From assembly GCA_946479285.1 (NCBI GenBank), contig CAMLFH010000004.1, forward strand, positions 124,001-188,000: a stretch of DNA of 64,000 nt, in the 5' to 3' direction. This DNA is from an uncultured Flavobacteriales bacterium. Lineage in GTDB: Bacteria > Bacteroidota > Bacteroidia > Flavobacteriales > Crocinitomicaceae. Each line of letters opens with the position of its first letter. Positions within the stretch are counted from its first letter, which is position 1. Made by a program: the position numbers and the translations under genes. Positions 35,445 to 44,980 of this stretch are shown here, in pieces. The notes under the pieces were generated by a model. That model was not told the origin of the DNA, made no database searches, and saw only the letters and a list, made by a program, of their open reading frames with translations.

Positions 35445-38400
35445 TTATTTATTCAAAATGATCTTCTTCACGATAGACGATCCGTTCTCGAACTGAATAC
35501 GCGTCAAATACGTTCCGATCATTAAACCGGACAAATCTTTTGTAACAATCGTTGAACCTTCACTTAGGTTTACATTTTCAGTCAAGATTACTTTTCCTGT
35601 CAGGTCAATGATACTTACCGTTGCCGTTTCGCTCTTCGAAATGTTATTCACACGGATTGTCAAATTGTCATTTACAGGAACCGGGTATAAATCTACTGTT
35701 ACCGCTTCTGCCGTTCCGGACTCATCAACTGCTGCTGCATCATCGAAAGTATTCACCGTTGTGTTGGTTGTGATCGGTGCATTGTAATCGAAATAGATAT
35801 CTGCATAATTGGTAAATACAGTTCCTTCCGGAAGATTTGCTTTAGGCTTGATGCTGTAGTTCACTAACGCGGAACTCAAAACATCTCCGTACTGATCTTT
35901 CCATGGTAAATTGATATTCGCAAATTTGAAAGTCACCAAACCTGTTTCGCTGATCGTCGTTGTATAATTATAATCCGAATAACCCGGCTTGAAAGTTGTC
36001 CAGTCCAAATCTGCATCCAATTGATCTGTCACAGAAATGTTTTGTGCAAAATAGGTTCCTTCATTCTGGAAATGGACCGTATAATCGAACTCTTTCGTAT
36101 CCATTGGAATAAGCCCTTCTGTACCTGTACCTCTTGGAGTTACTTCTTTGTAGTTCGGATCATATGAACCTATTACAGCCGGTTGGAATAATTGCACGTT
36201 GTTCCAGGGTGAGTTATCCAATAACCAATCTGTTACTATCGGAGCAGCACTGGCAACCGTATCAAAATAGTCTACCACAGTTCCTAAAGGAATATTTGTG
36301 GGTGTACTGTAGTTTAAAAGAAGTACTGCCGTTTGATTTGGGTTCAATGAAGGGAAGCCCGATTGAACGCCGTAAGAATAGGGAGTTAAAGGATTCACTG
36401 ACTGCACAAATCCTGGCAAGCTTGCGTTTACGAAAGGAATCTGTTCGTCATGCTCGTAACCCAATTGGATTCCTGACTCTGTGAGTGTTCCTGCGTTTTT
36501 AATGATTACTTTTTGCTGGTAACTATTTCCCGGAATCGGCGGAAGGGTAGAGTTCATTGTTACGATTTTAAGGTCATGAAGCGGATTAATCACATTGGCA
36601 AAGTTTACAACTGTATTACATCCTCCGGCAGCAACTACACTCACTGTATTGGTATTACTCTGACAAGGTGCTAAAGGATAATATTGGCTTATTACCTGAG
36701 AAATAGTGTAGGTACCTGTTGGTACCTGGAAGCTGTAATTTCCGTTTGCATCGGTAAATGCATACCCAAAACCTGAACAATGGATCATGATATTCTCTAC
36801 TCCATTCTCTCCCGCATCATCCACACAGTTTGCATTTGCATCTATATACACATTTCCGGAGATTGTACAGTAACAGTTTTGGTTCGTATTCGCATTATGA
36901 ATACCAAATATTTTTGATTTGCCGCATCCGTTTGCATCTGTAACAGATACAGAATACCCTCCAGTTCCCAAACCACTTATAGTTGGAGCAGTTGAGCCGT
37001 TAGAAAATGAATACGTATATGGAGCTGTTCCGCCTGATGGGATTGCTGTTGCAGATCCGTCAGCAGTATAAATACAACTTGTTCCTACTGTTGAAACGCC
37101 TAAATGAACAGGTGAAACGGAACCTAAGTATTTGGATTCCGTAATCGAACAGCCTAATGCATCCGTAATTACACAAGAATAACTTCCCAATCCAACTCCA
37201 CTCAAAGAACTGGTTGTTGCTCCGGTATTCCAAAGGTAAGTGAACGGACCGTTTGATCCGGAGACAACTGCTGCTACTGTTCCGGTAGTAGCCGGGCAAA
37301 CAACTGTAGATGCTTGCACACTTCCGTAAATGGAACTAATTGGTGCAATACCTACAGATCCTGTTCTGATACAACCAACGGCATCCGTCACCAGGAAAGA
37401 ATGAGTTCCGGGTGATACATTTGTGATAGTTGCTGTGGTTGACGGGTTCGATACCCATGAATAAGTATAAGGTGCTGTTCCGCCTGTTGCAGTCAAAGTA
37501 GCAGAACCTGTTGCTGATGTACATTGACTGGCTGAAGATGTATAGGTAACATTTATCGGTGTACTGGTGTTGATATAAGCACCACCGTTTCCAACACAAC
37601 CATTTGCATCTGTTGCAATCACGGTGTAATAGTTTTGTCCTTGTAAATTGCTTGCTGCCTGACCTGCCTGGCCATTGCTCCATAAGTATGTATAAGGTCC
37701 CACACCTCCGGAACCAAACGCCATTGCAGCTCCATTCGGTTGAAGACACGTGGCATTGGTTATGGTTGTGTTTACCGTAATCTGAGGATTTTGCTCAATA
37801 TAAACTCCTAAATTAGTTGATTGACAACCCTGGGCATCTGTAATGACTACAGAATAATATCCTGCGCTCAAACCGCTAATTGCCGGAGTAGTTGCCCCGT
37901 TTACCCACAAGTAAGTATAAGGAGCCACACCATTTGCAGCAGTTACCGTTGCCGTACCATTTGTACAACCAGCGGGTGTTTCTGTAAACGTTGCTGTAAT
38001 GTTGGAAAGCTGTTGCAGGTAAATGGAAGTATCACCGATCTCTAACACACAACCTGTGACCTGATCTTCGATCACTACGGAATAACCTCCTATCGGAACA
38101 GAAATATTGTTTCCTGTATAGGTTGTGGAAGTACCTGTATTTGTCCAGGTAAAATCAAATGGTCCCGGAGTTCCGCTCACAAAGTTAGCGTTAACAGTTC
38201 CTATCGTAACCGGACAAACAGGAGAAACTCCATTGGCAGTAAACTTAAAAGATGGTGTGTAGCTGTCATAGGCATAAGCATTTAAACTACCACCTGATGC
38301 CTGGCAATAAATCTCACTGCTCATCGACATCCCGAAACCAGTCAATTGATCGGTTGTTGAATTGACGTTTGCGTGAACGATTGTTTGCCCACTTATATAA

Positions 38401-38558
38401 TAGGTGTACGTGATCGGGAGCGGAAGCCCCGTGGTGGCAACAGAATAGATTCCGTCGTTATTACAGGGCACTTGCGTGAACGTCCCTGTAACCGTCTGGC
38501 TCATTGCATACTGAGTTATACTAACCAGGAATAGAACTAAGAGGTTAAACTTTTTCAT
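35445..38558 (-). CDS. T9SS sorted SprB-repeat surface protein
   Basis: 1037 residues. Signal peptide (~20 residues, MKKFNLLVLF), then six or so SprB-type repeats of the form APYTYxWxNG ... VxVTDAxGC (SWVSNPSTTATITNVSPGTH, SFSNGSTAPTISGLGTGGYS), a carboxypeptidase-regulatory-like segment (YCTISGNVYIDANANCVDDA), a DUF7619-like conserved domain (SYDPNYKEVTPRG, FDYTVHFQNEGTYFAQNISV) and a T9SS type A sorting domain (VDLYPVPVNDNLTIRVNN). SprB-type proteins are gliding adhesins in Flavobacterium; this one is much shorter than SprB itself. Confidence 0.88.
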   Translation of the reverse strand: MKKFNLLVLFLVSITQYAMSQTVTGTFTQVPCNNDGIYSVATTGLPLPITYTYYISGQTIVHANVNSTTDQLTGFGMSMSSEIYCQASGGSLNAYAYDSYTPSFKFTANGVSPVCPVTIGTVNANFVSGTPGPFDFTWTNTGTSTTYTGNNISVPIGGYSVVIEDQVTGCVLEIGDTSIYLQQLSNITATFTETPAGCTNGTATVTAANGVAPYTYLWVNGATTPAISGLSAGYYSVVITDAQGCQSTNLGVYIEQNPQITVNTTITNATCLQPNGAAMAFGSGGVGPYTYLWSNGQAGQAASNLQGQNYYTVIATDANGCVGNGGAYINTSTPINVTYTSSASQCTSATGSATLTATGGTAPYTYSWVSNPSTTATITNVSPGTHSFLVTDAVGCIRTGSVGIAPISSIYGSVQASTVVCPATTGTVAAVVSGSNGPFTYLWNTGATTSSLSGVGLGSYSCVITDALGCSITESKYLGSVSPVHLGVSTVGTSCIYTADGSATAIPSGGTAPYTYSFSNGSTAPTISGLGTGGYSVSVTDANGCGKSKIFGIHNANTNQNCYCTISGNVYIDANANCVDDAGENGVENIMIHCSGFGYAFTDANGNYSFQVPTGTYTISQVISQYYPLAPCQSNTNTVSVVAAGGCNTVVNFANVINPLHDLKIVTMNSTLPPIPGNSYQQKVIIKNAGTLTESGIQLGYEHDEQIPFVNASLPGFVQSVNPLTPYSYGVQSGFPSLNPNQTAVLLLNYSTPTNIPLGTVVDYFDTVASAAPIVTDWLLDNSPWNNVQLFQPAVIGSYDPNYKEVTPRGTGTEGLIPMDTKEFDYTVHFQNEGTYFAQNISVTDQLDADLDWTTFKPGYSDYNYTTTISETGLVTFKFANINLPWKDQYGDVLSSALVNYSIKPKANLPEGTVFTNYADIYFDYNAPITTNTTVNTFDDAAAVDESGTAEAVTVDLYPVPVNDNLTIRVNNISKSETATVSIIDLTGKVILTENVNLSEGSTIVTKDLSGLMIGTYLTRIQFENGSSIVKKIILNK

Positions 38559-38670
38559 ACTGAAATTTTTAGTGTAATTTTTCCAATTACCTGTAGAAAA
38601 AGCAGAAGTTGCCTGAGCGGAAAAATAATTGGGAATAATTTATCTAAGGCTAAACCTGAAATACGAAACT

Positions 38671-39297
38671 TTATCGAATCAACTTATTATTCATCGCCCA
38701 ATTGATCAGTTGATCCGAATCGCTCACCTGCGTCTTTTGAAAGATATTCTTTCGGTGCGTTTTTACAGTATGTTCGGAAATAAAGAGCCGGTTGGAGATT
38801 TCTTTACTGGTAGCTCCTTCCGATATCAGTTCAATGATCTCAATTTCCCGTTCACTCAGCCGGAATTCTTTGAATTCTTTGGGAGCGTCGATAAAATCAT
38901 TTAATTGATCAAAATAGGTTTTACCGGAAATCACCCGTTCAAGGGCTGTCAGGAGTTCTTTTCCCGTATTGCTTTTCAGAATGCAGCCATCCGCCCCTAC
39001 TTCGAATAGCTCACGAATAAACTGTTTGCGGTTGTACATCGTTATAACGATCACTTTGATCTCCGGATATTGGGCTTTTAAGCGACGGGTACACTCAATG
39101 CCATTCATGATTGGCATATTGATATCCAATAACACCAAATCGACAGGAGTTTCCGAAACGGTGTCAAGCACTTTTTGTCCGTTATCAACAATCCCGATTA
39201 CATTCAGGTGATGGGCCGTATGCAGAATGGCTTCAATTCCGCCCGCCACAATCGAGTGGTCGTCAGCAATCAGGATATTGGTTTTAAGTGTTTCCAT
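38671..39297 (-). CDS. NarL/LuxR-type response regulator
   Basis: About 209 residues from ATG 39297. Receiver domain (~1-125) with Asp58 (LLDINMPIMNG) and IADDHS; LuxR-type HTH (~145-209) with LSEREIEIIELISEGATSKE and LFISEHTVKTHRKNIF. Its start overlaps the end of the kinase gene by 14 bases, so the pair is a classic two-component system. Confidence 0.92.
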   Translation of the reverse strand: METLKTNILIADDHSIVAGGIEAILHTAHHLNVIGIVDNGQKVLDTVSETPVDLVLLDINMPIMNGIECTRRLKAQYPEIKVIVITMYNRKQFIRELFEVGADGCILKSNTGKELLTALERVISGKTYFDQLNDFIDAPKEFKEFRLSEREIEIIELISEGATSKEISNRLFISEHTVKTHRKNIFQKTQVSDSDQLINWAMNNKLIR

Positions 39298-40066
39298 GCA
39301 GTGGTATTTCGATAATAAATGTAGCACCTTTATTCACAGATTCCATGTGAAAGGTTCCGTGGTGTTTTTGGCAGCGGGTTTGAATGTTCTTCAATCCCAT
39401 TCCCGGGGAAAAATTTTCGGTATCAAAACCGGTTCCGTCATCTTCATAAATGATGGTTAACTCTTCCAGGATTGCGGTTACTTCCAAACGTATTTGAGAA
39501 GCATTGGCATAGCGCAAGGTATTTGTAATCAATTCCTGGATCATTTGATATACGTCTTTTGCAAGTTCCTGCGAAAGATTCCGCTCCAATGTAATGAAAT
39601 GCGCCACCCGAATCTTTTCGGAATCGTGGATCACCTGGCACAAATGCTCCAGTGCTTTACTCAAACCGTAGTAATTCAGGGTAGAATTTCCCAGGTTATG
39701 AGCAATATCTCTCATTTCCCGGATAGAAGTCTGCATTTCCCGCTGCAGAATAACCAATAGTTCTTCCTGCTCAGGTGTAACATGGCTTTTCTCCAATAAA
39801 TCCAGGTAAATCTGTACCGTAGAAAGCTGTCCGCCTAAACGATCGTGTAAATCCTGGGCAACGCGTTCACGTTCTTTGTCCTGTCCTTCCAATAAAGCAT
39901 ATGCAGCATTTAGCTCCTCTGCTTTCAGGAGTTTTTCAATTTCACGCAGTTCATTTCCCCGGCGTCTTATTTTACGCTGATAGAGAAAGGTAAAAACGAA
40001 CAGGCTCACCACTACCAATACCATGGCTGTTGTTCCTATCAATACTATGGTTAAATCACTTTGCAT
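39284..40066 (-). CDS. NarX/DesK-like sensor histidine kinase
   Basis: About 260 residues from ATG 40066 (a TTG extension to 40081 exists). One N-terminal membrane helix (~6-28), a coiled coil, a HisKA_3 dimerisation domain with VAQDLHDRLGGQLSTVQIYL (His74), and an ATPase domain with QELITNTLRYANASQI and YEDDGTGFD. It has no sensory domain, so it probably senses through the upstream 7TM gene, with which it overlaps by 11 bases. Confidence 0.9.
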   Translation of the reverse strand: MQSDLTIVLIGTTAMVLVVVSLFVFTFLYQRKIRRRGNELREIEKLLKAEELNAAYALLEGQDKERERVAQDLHDRLGGQLSTVQIYLDLLEKSHVTPEQEELLVILQREMQTSIREMRDIAHNLGNSTLNYYGLSKALEHLCQVIHDSEKIRVAHFITLERNLSQELAKDVYQMIQELITNTLRYANASQIRLEVTAILEELTIIYEDDGTGFDTENFSPGMGLKNIQTRCQKHHGTFHMESVNKGATFIIEIPLHGNT

Positions 40067-40709
40067 ACTTTCTTTCCACAAAAATTCCTAACACTATCAA
40101 AATGAATTTAATGTAATTAAAACCCGAAATGATGATCCAGGAGTAGAAGAAATTCTCCTCCGGGGTTACCTCATCCGTCATACGGGCAATGAGCAGATAA
40201 CCAAAAAAGGCTCCTGAAGCAAAAACTGTCAATCCGCCGCTGATATAGAAATACGGATAGAAGCCCAGGTATTCTACCTTTTCTTCCTGGTAGAGTTTCC
40301 AGATAAAATTGAAACCCAGCACCATCATAAACAGCATACAAAGCGATAATCCGATACTGTTTATCTCTTCCCTTCCTTTTGCAAAAAGGTAAATTGAATC
40401 TACTAAATAGACAACCAGGATAATTCCAAAAACGCCGTTCCACCTCTTCTTCAATCCCAGGCTCCGATATAACAAAAAAGTAAATACCAATTCTGTCAAT
40501 CCGATTATGTGATAGAGGTAATAATTGGCGATTTTATAATCTGCGGTGATTTTAGATGCAATCATCAAAGGCAGCAAAACAACTAAATAAATGCTAAGTA
40601 CCTGGAAATAGCTGTTTCTCCGAATCGTCAGTAAAGAACATACCGCAACCGGAATGACCAGGTAATCTGACCAATCGGCAAGCAGTATTGTTATTTCCTT
40701 GAGTGTCAC
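40056..40709 (-). CDS. polytopic membrane protein, probable sensor partner
   Basis: About 217 residues with six to seven membrane helices (SDYLVIPVAVCSLLTI, YLYHIIGLTELVFTFLLYRS, GVFGIILVVYLVDSIYLF, IGLSLCMLFMMVLGFNFIW and others). Family unassigned. It heads the kinase/NarL operon and overlaps the kinase gene, so it may be the sensory component. The start is unclear: I chose GTG 40709; a TTG at 40739 lies inside a hairpin. Confidence 0.65.
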   Translation of the reverse strand: MTLKEITILLADWSDYLVIPVAVCSLLTIRRNSYFQVLSIYLVVLLPLMIASKITADYKIANYYLYHIIGLTELVFTFLLYRSLGLKKRWNGVFGIILVVYLVDSIYLFAKGREEINSIGLSLCMLFMMVLGFNFIWKLYQEEKVEYLGFYPYFYISGGLTVFASGAFFGYLLIARMTDEVTPEENFFYSWIIISGFNYIKFILIVLGIFVERKYAK

Positions 40710-40736
40710 ACAGTAAATGTATTTGTTTTTACCTAA

Positions 40737-40766
40737 CAATCAAGTCCATCGTCACAGACTTGATTG
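40737..40766 (-). terminator. hairpin between unknown gene and 7TM operon
   Basis: CAATCAAGTC (40737-40746) pairs with GACTTGATTG (40757-40766), loop 10. It lies after the stop of the gene at 40783 and before the 7TM gene. A T-run follows on the plus strand only, so orientation is uncertain. Confidence 0.5.
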
Positions 40767-40782
40767 TTTTACATTATCCAAA

Positions 40783-41367
40783 TTAAGTTGTCGGTTTTTT
40801 CTTCTTACAAAGTCTTGGACAAGGACGGAAATGCCAGTAAATGGGCACATTGACAGATCCATTCAAAGGTGGATTCGCTTCATGTAAATTCTTTTCTGCT
40901 AATGTGGGAAGTACAATCAAATCAAGTTCATTATTGACTGTTCTTTGGTTATTACCTGAAGTAACGTATGTTCTTGTAGTTTTCGTCCTGTAAAATCGAA
41001 GTCCTACAATCTTATTACCTGTTGAAGCACTTGAATTGTAGGCATCAATTTTTCCCATTAAATCATGCATATTATTAATTCCAATATGAAAAGCCTTTAC
41101 TTCTTCATTAGGGTCGAAAGAATCGATAAATGGCTTGACTTTACTCCAGGATGTAACGCTGCCATCAGTTGATATCAGTGTATCTTTTCCGTCACAATTG
41201 TAAAAATCTTTAGTTGTATCATTTTCCGAAGACTTGTTTAATTCTTTTTGGTTCAATTGTGCCGATTCGTGAGAAGACTCCCTTTCAGTGGTTGACCGGT
41301 AAAGCAGGTAACTAAGTACAACAACAGCAACGGTTAGCACACCGATCATTAGATTTTTTGTTTTCAT
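40783..41367 (-). CDS. membrane-anchored protein of unknown function
   Basis: 194 residues: a single N-terminal helix (MIGVLTVAVVVLSYLLYRS), a Ser/Asn/Glu-rich linker, and a periplasmic domain containing VGLRFYRTKTTRTYVTSG and a short Cys-Pro-rich end (RPCPRLCKKKK). No family recognised. It is in line with 41430-42623, the two probably forming a small exported-protein operon. Confidence 0.6.
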   Translation of the reverse strand: MKTKNLMIGVLTVAVVVLSYLLYRSTTERESSHESAQLNQKELNKSSENDTTKDFYNCDGKDTLISTDGSVTSWSKVKPFIDSFDPNEEVKAFHIGINNMHDLMGKIDAYNSSASTGNKIVGLRFYRTKTTRTYVTSGNNQRTVNNELDLIVLPTLAEKNLHEANPPLNGSVNVPIYWHFRPCPRLCKKKKPTT

Positions 41368-41429
41368 AGTAATTAATTAGAGTTGTTTAAAAGTAATTAT
41401 TTGATTTAAAGAAGGTCAAGTATTTGTTT

Positions 41430-42623
41430 TTACAATTCTATTTGCTCCGGACAATTCCTTACACACACTTTTCGTAACTTCTGATAGTAAATTGTAAAGA
41501 CAACAGTTGCTGTTTTTTTTGTCGGTCTAATGTTCGTTTGAATATCCACTAATTTTGACCCGGGATACGTTTGTAATTCCCAGTTAGCAAACAAAATATG
41601 TTGATTATATGAAGGATGAACACCTTCGATGATAATAGAATCGGAATTAAATTGGGTAAGAATTTTACCACTTACAGGGACTTTCCTATTCCAGGCTGAA
41701 ACGGTCTGAGCTCCATGAATGTCATAATGCGTAATGGTCTTTTTTCCATAATTGAATGTGATACTGCTTTGAACTTTATATGGATTTCCATTTTCATCGG
41801 ATGACATCCATTTTGGTTCAAATACCGGACCATCCTCTACCGAAGGAAATGAAACCGTAAGTGTTTGTTCGTTTCTTAATGTAATGACTATCTCTCCGCT
41901 GTTTTCATCGTTAGCCGCTCTATTGAACACTATATTGTAAGGCGTTCCGTATCTGACGCGTGAACCATCCTTTACTTCACTTTCACTTTCATTAAAAGTC
42001 AAATTCCCACTTCGAATAGCACCGATCCTTGTCCAATTATCTCTCGAAAATGGCAAGTACAGGTTACAGATAACCTTCGATTTATTATTAGAAACCAATA
42101 TAACCTTCGGCAGATATTGATTAGCATCATTACATCGATTAAAGGCATCATACATATCCTTTGCCGTTCGCTGGTCCACAAAACTTACTTGTACCTGCCG
42201 GTGTTCGTTTTCATCAAATTTAAAGTTTGTTTGACCGCGATATTTTTCCTTCAGGGATGCAACATTGGCTTTACCGGAATTATAACTTCCACTACCATAT
42301 GAAGGAAGCCATGCGCTAAGACCGGATGAACTTCTTTTGTTGTTATACTTTTCCCTGTCTAATGAATAAATCTCATCTAGAGTAATAAGCAGGGAATAAT
42401 CATCCTGGACCTTAAATGTCGTATACAATGGATTTAAGAGTGCCTCACAATTACTTGTCAGGTTCATTTTATTAACACCTTTTTGGTAAAGTACCAATGT
42501 ATCTTCCAGGTTTGATAAGGTGTCATCCCGAAATAATTCAAAGCCAACTTTTTGGGTTGATTTTTGGCTATACCCTGTAAATGCGATCAGGACAAGTAAT
42601 GCCGAAATTAGTTTTGTTTTCAT
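41430..42623 (-). CDS. exported protein of unknown function
   Basis: 397 residues with a signal peptide (to ~19, FTGYSQ), a Ser/Tyr-rich region (SSGLSAWLPSYGSGSYNSGK) and a beta-rich C-terminal half ending in VCVRNCPEQIEL. I recognise no family. Upstream lies a 273-base divergent control region; the gene just upstream in the opposite direction also encodes an exported protein. Confidence 0.6.
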   Translation of the reverse strand: MKTKLISALLVLIAFTGYSQKSTQKVGFELFRDDTLSNLEDTLVLYQKGVNKMNLTSNCEALLNPLYTTFKVQDDYSLLITLDEIYSLDREKYNNKRSSSGLSAWLPSYGSGSYNSGKANVASLKEKYRGQTNFKFDENEHRQVQVSFVDQRTAKDMYDAFNRCNDANQYLPKVILVSNNKSKVICNLYLPFSRDNWTRIGAIRSGNLTFNESESEVKDGSRVRYGTPYNIVFNRAANDENSGEIVITLRNEQTLTVSFPSVEDGPVFEPKWMSSDENGNPYKVQSSITFNYGKKTITHYDIHGAQTVSAWNRKVPVSGKILTQFNSDSIIIEGVHPSYNQHILFANWELQTYPGSKLVDIQTNIRPTKKTATVVFTIYYQKLRKVCVRNCPEQIEL

Positions 42624-42859
42624 ACTAGTATCTTTTAGGTCCTACTCATTTGGCTTTTCGGTATCGCCCCGTTTTGAATGGTTGCTGGTCTCCATTAGTT
42701 GCTGAAACAAAATTGACCAATTCGAAAGAACGGTTCAATCCCTCTATGGGGTGATTGTTATTCCCGGAAGGAGGTATTTGTCATTGCATTATTCAGAATC
42801 CCCCTGTCCACCCCATGAAATCACTCTTGGGAGGTATTTCATTGATTTTCAGAAAACAA
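42624..42859. promoter_or_regulatory. divergent regulatory region with repeats
   Basis: Contains two near copies of GGAGGTATTT..CATTG (about 42770 and 42830) and the inverted pair ATGGGGTG/CACCCCAT (near 42738 and 42810). These separate the exported protein gene (minus) from the lipoprotein pair (plus). No protein-coding frame is supported here. Confidence 0.35.
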
Positions 42860-42867
42860 TAGGTTTG
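42860..42867 (+). promoter_or_regulatory. -7 element TAGGTTTG
   Basis: Matches TAnnTTTG; transcription would start near 42874, 23 bases before the ATG at 42897. An upstream TTG lies 15 bases away, slightly close. Confidence 0.45.
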
Positions 42868-42896
42868 TCCTTATTATTCACTTAAACTTTAAACTT

Positions 42897-43157
42897 ATGA
42901 GAAGATTCACACTCGTACTTGCCTCAGATCTTCGGAAAAGAAATTGGATCTGCCATTCAATTAGTAACAATTCCGATGACCTTCATCACATGGATTGCGT
43001 TCCTCCGGGTGTCATGGTATTGCCTAAAAGCGAATATCCTGGAACCGTTGACCCTACGCCTGTTTTCAAGCGCAGCTGCACAACAGGCATTATGGGCGAA
43101 TTCAGATTCGTTATTCTTGATATTTCACCATTGGGAACTAAATTCAATTTGGTATGA
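42897..43157 (+). CDS. small ORF coupled to lipoprotein gene
   Basis: 86 codons from ATG 42897, 30 bases after a good -7 element, with a stop that overlaps the next ATG as ATGA (43154-43157), a hallmark of coupled genes. No signal peptide, no recognisable family; rich in Pro, Gly and Cys (SCTTGIMGEFRF). A rival frame (TTG 42919) spans the same DNA but looks like a shadow. It may also be a leader ORF regulating the lipoprotein. Confidence 0.45.
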   Translation: MRRFTLVLASDLRKRNWICHSISNNSDDLHHMDCVPPGVMVLPKSEYPGTVDPTPVFKRSCTTGIMGEFRFVILDISPLGTKFNLV

Positions 43158-44398
43158 AAAAGCTGGTCATTTCACTGTTCGCAATAGCAACACTTGTTGC
43201 TTGCGGAACCCCGAAGGTTACGAGGTATTACAAATCAGAAAAAGGCACCCGAACGATCACTTCCCAAAAGACGATTGACAGTTTATTTGCCATTCATGCA
43301 TTTGTTCTTGATCCTTCCGTTGGCGCAACTCAAACAATTACAAACCTGTCTGACAAAGGCCAGGGTGCTTTAATCGAAGCTTTGAATGCGAAAACAAAAT
43401 CTTCGGAAGAACTCATTAGTGCTTTAGCCTCCTCTTTGGAAGAAGCCGCTACGCCGGGAGCAACCAAAGGCAGCATTACCTGGAAGAAAAGAGTGGTAAT
43501 CAATATTGCCAAGATGGACAAAGAACCTGCAAACAGGTTTCAGCAACTTTGGTTAACGCTTGAAATTCCGGATAGTCTTAAAAGTAAAGTATCGTTTGTA
43601 AGTTGGGATAAGATCATCACAGAAACCCAAACCTACGATCTCGGTAAAATAACTTCCAGCAGCACAGCGGGATTTTCATTTTCACCTGAAGTAACGATGG
43701 CCGGATATGTAAAAGGTTCGTTACCCGGAGTTGTTTCCGGAAGCAGTACCTATGGTGCGGAAAAGTCATTTATGGCAAAAATGCCGGGACTAACGGCTGC
43801 TGTTGTGACCCCATCTAAATTTGTGATGTCGCGGGAAGCATTGCCGAATGAAAACATTTCAGGAAACATAGTGATTGAATTTACTTTAAAATCTGCACTG
43901 GGCAGTGAAGGCCAAATCTATGATTTCAGTGGTTTTTATACCGGGACAACACTTGTTACTGACCAATCTAAAATTGAACTTGTAAGATCTCTTATGATCA
44001 AACCTGATTTTGGAACAAATACGGTTGTTCCGGTTGATGTCACCTGTAAATTCAATTACCGAACGGTTGGAAAAGGAAAAAGAACCGGCCCGGAGTACGA
44101 TGATCGCATTACATATTTTGACGGAAAGTATACTGATGTGCACAAATTCAACCTGTTTAACGCCGCTGAGACCAAACCACTAATGTGGCAAATCTCTGAC
44201 GGTACCGATTACCTTCATATTTCAAATACAATACAAACAGAAACGATCCAATTTAGCAGCTATAATAAAGCTCTTAAATTTATAGAATGGCTGCAGCTGA
44301 CTAAAAACCTGGAAGTTGCCAACTTCAAATTATTTCTTGGATTCAGGAATTTAGCCGTTGCTGACATCCAAAATCTACGCGTTACACTTTCAGAATAG
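43154..44398 (+). CDS. lipoprotein of unknown function
   Basis: 414 residues. Lipobox LVAC with Cys17 after a signal peptide (MKKLVISLFAIAT), so outer-membrane or surface lipoprotein. The body is beta-rich with SSEELISALASSLEEAA and GRTFTITSQ-like segments; no family recognised. Overlaps the small ORF upstream; ends at a strong terminator. Confidence 0.7.
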   Translation: MKKLVISLFAIATLVACGTPKVTRYYKSEKGTRTITSQKTIDSLFAIHAFVLDPSVGATQTITNLSDKGQGALIEALNAKTKSSEELISALASSLEEAATPGATKGSITWKKRVVINIAKMDKEPANRFQQLWLTLEIPDSLKSKVSFVSWDKIITETQTYDLGKITSSSTAGFSFSPEVTMAGYVKGSLPGVVSGSSTYGAEKSFMAKMPGLTAAVVTPSKFVMSREALPNENISGNIVIEFTLKSALGSEGQIYDFSGFYTGTTLVTDQSKIELVRSLMIKPDFGTNTVVPVDVTCKFNYRTVGKGKRTGPEYDDRITYFDGKYTDVHKFNLFNAAETKPLMWQISDGTDYLHISNTIQTETIQFSSYNKALKFIEWLQLTKNLEVANFKLFLGFRNLAVADIQNLRVTLSE

Positions 44399-44417
44399 AT
44401 TGACTGACATCAATCTG

Positions 44418-44444
44418 AAAAGGCAATCTTTTTGATTGCCTTTT
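44418..44444 (+). terminator. rho-independent terminator
   Basis: AAAAGGCAATC (44418-44428) pairs with GATTGCCTTTT (44434-44444), loop of 5 T, followed by more T. It ends the lipoprotein transcript. Confidence 0.9.
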
Positions 44445-44467
44445 TTGTTTTAACTTCTACACTAAAT

Positions 44468-44980
44468 TTAGTTCTCTCTCTTCCCTTTTTCATTCTCCTC
44501 TTTAACCCGATGTGACCGAACATCTGCTTCGGATCCATTCTCGTTATCTTCACCCCCGTCTTCTATCATTCGCTTATACCACCCGAATTTATTCATCCGC
44601 AGCAAAAAGTAAATAATCCCGGTACCTATTCCGGCAATGATAAACATATTCAGTGCCACAGCAGAACCTACTCCGGCGGTTGCCCAAAGTGCTGCAGAGG
44701 TTGTGAGTCCATGTGTTTGATTTCCGTCTTTGAAAATAAGTCCGGCGCCAATGAACCCGATACCGGTTGCTATCGCTGCAAGGATCCGCGCTATGGCTGA
44801 TGTATCATCTGTGAGGTGCTCGGCAATGGCTACGAAAATACAGGATGCAACCGCAATGGCCCCAAAGGTTCGTACACCCGCAAATTTGTTGTGCTGTTCT
44901 CTTTCATATCCCACAATTCCTCCAAATACAAGTGCTAAAAACAATTTTGCACCGATAATCAATTCAAACTTAATTTCCAT
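44468..44980 (-). CDS. MgtC/SapB-family membrane protein
   Basis: About 170 residues from ATG 44980 (longer frame to 45013). Four or five helices with family motifs: LFLALVFGGIVGYEREQHNK, AGVRTFGAIAVASCIFVAI, RILAAIATGIGFIGAGLIFK and TTSAALWATAGVGSAVAL. MgtC proteins help with growth at low Mg2+ and modulate the ATP synthase or kinases. Short C-terminal charged tail, without the ACT-like domain of the long MgtC. Confidence 0.9.
   Translation of the reverse strand: MEIKFELIIGAKLFLALVFGGIVGYEREQHNKFAGVRTFGAIAVASCIFVAIAEHLTDDTSAIARILAAIATGIGFIGAGLIFKDGNQTHGLTTSAALWATAGVGSAVALNMFIIAGIGTGIIYFLLRMNKFGWYKRMIEDGGEDNENGSEADVRSHRVKEENEKGKREN

Noticed and set aside
42714..42750. tRNA-like T-arm (GGTTCAATCCC)
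   Set aside because: The flanking bases do not pair and no acceptor or anticodon stem is present.
42919..43278. 118-codon plus ORF in another frame over the small ORF and lipoprotein start
   Set aside because: TTG start, excess Trp/Leu, and runs into the lipoprotein gene out of frame; probably a shadow of 42897-43157.
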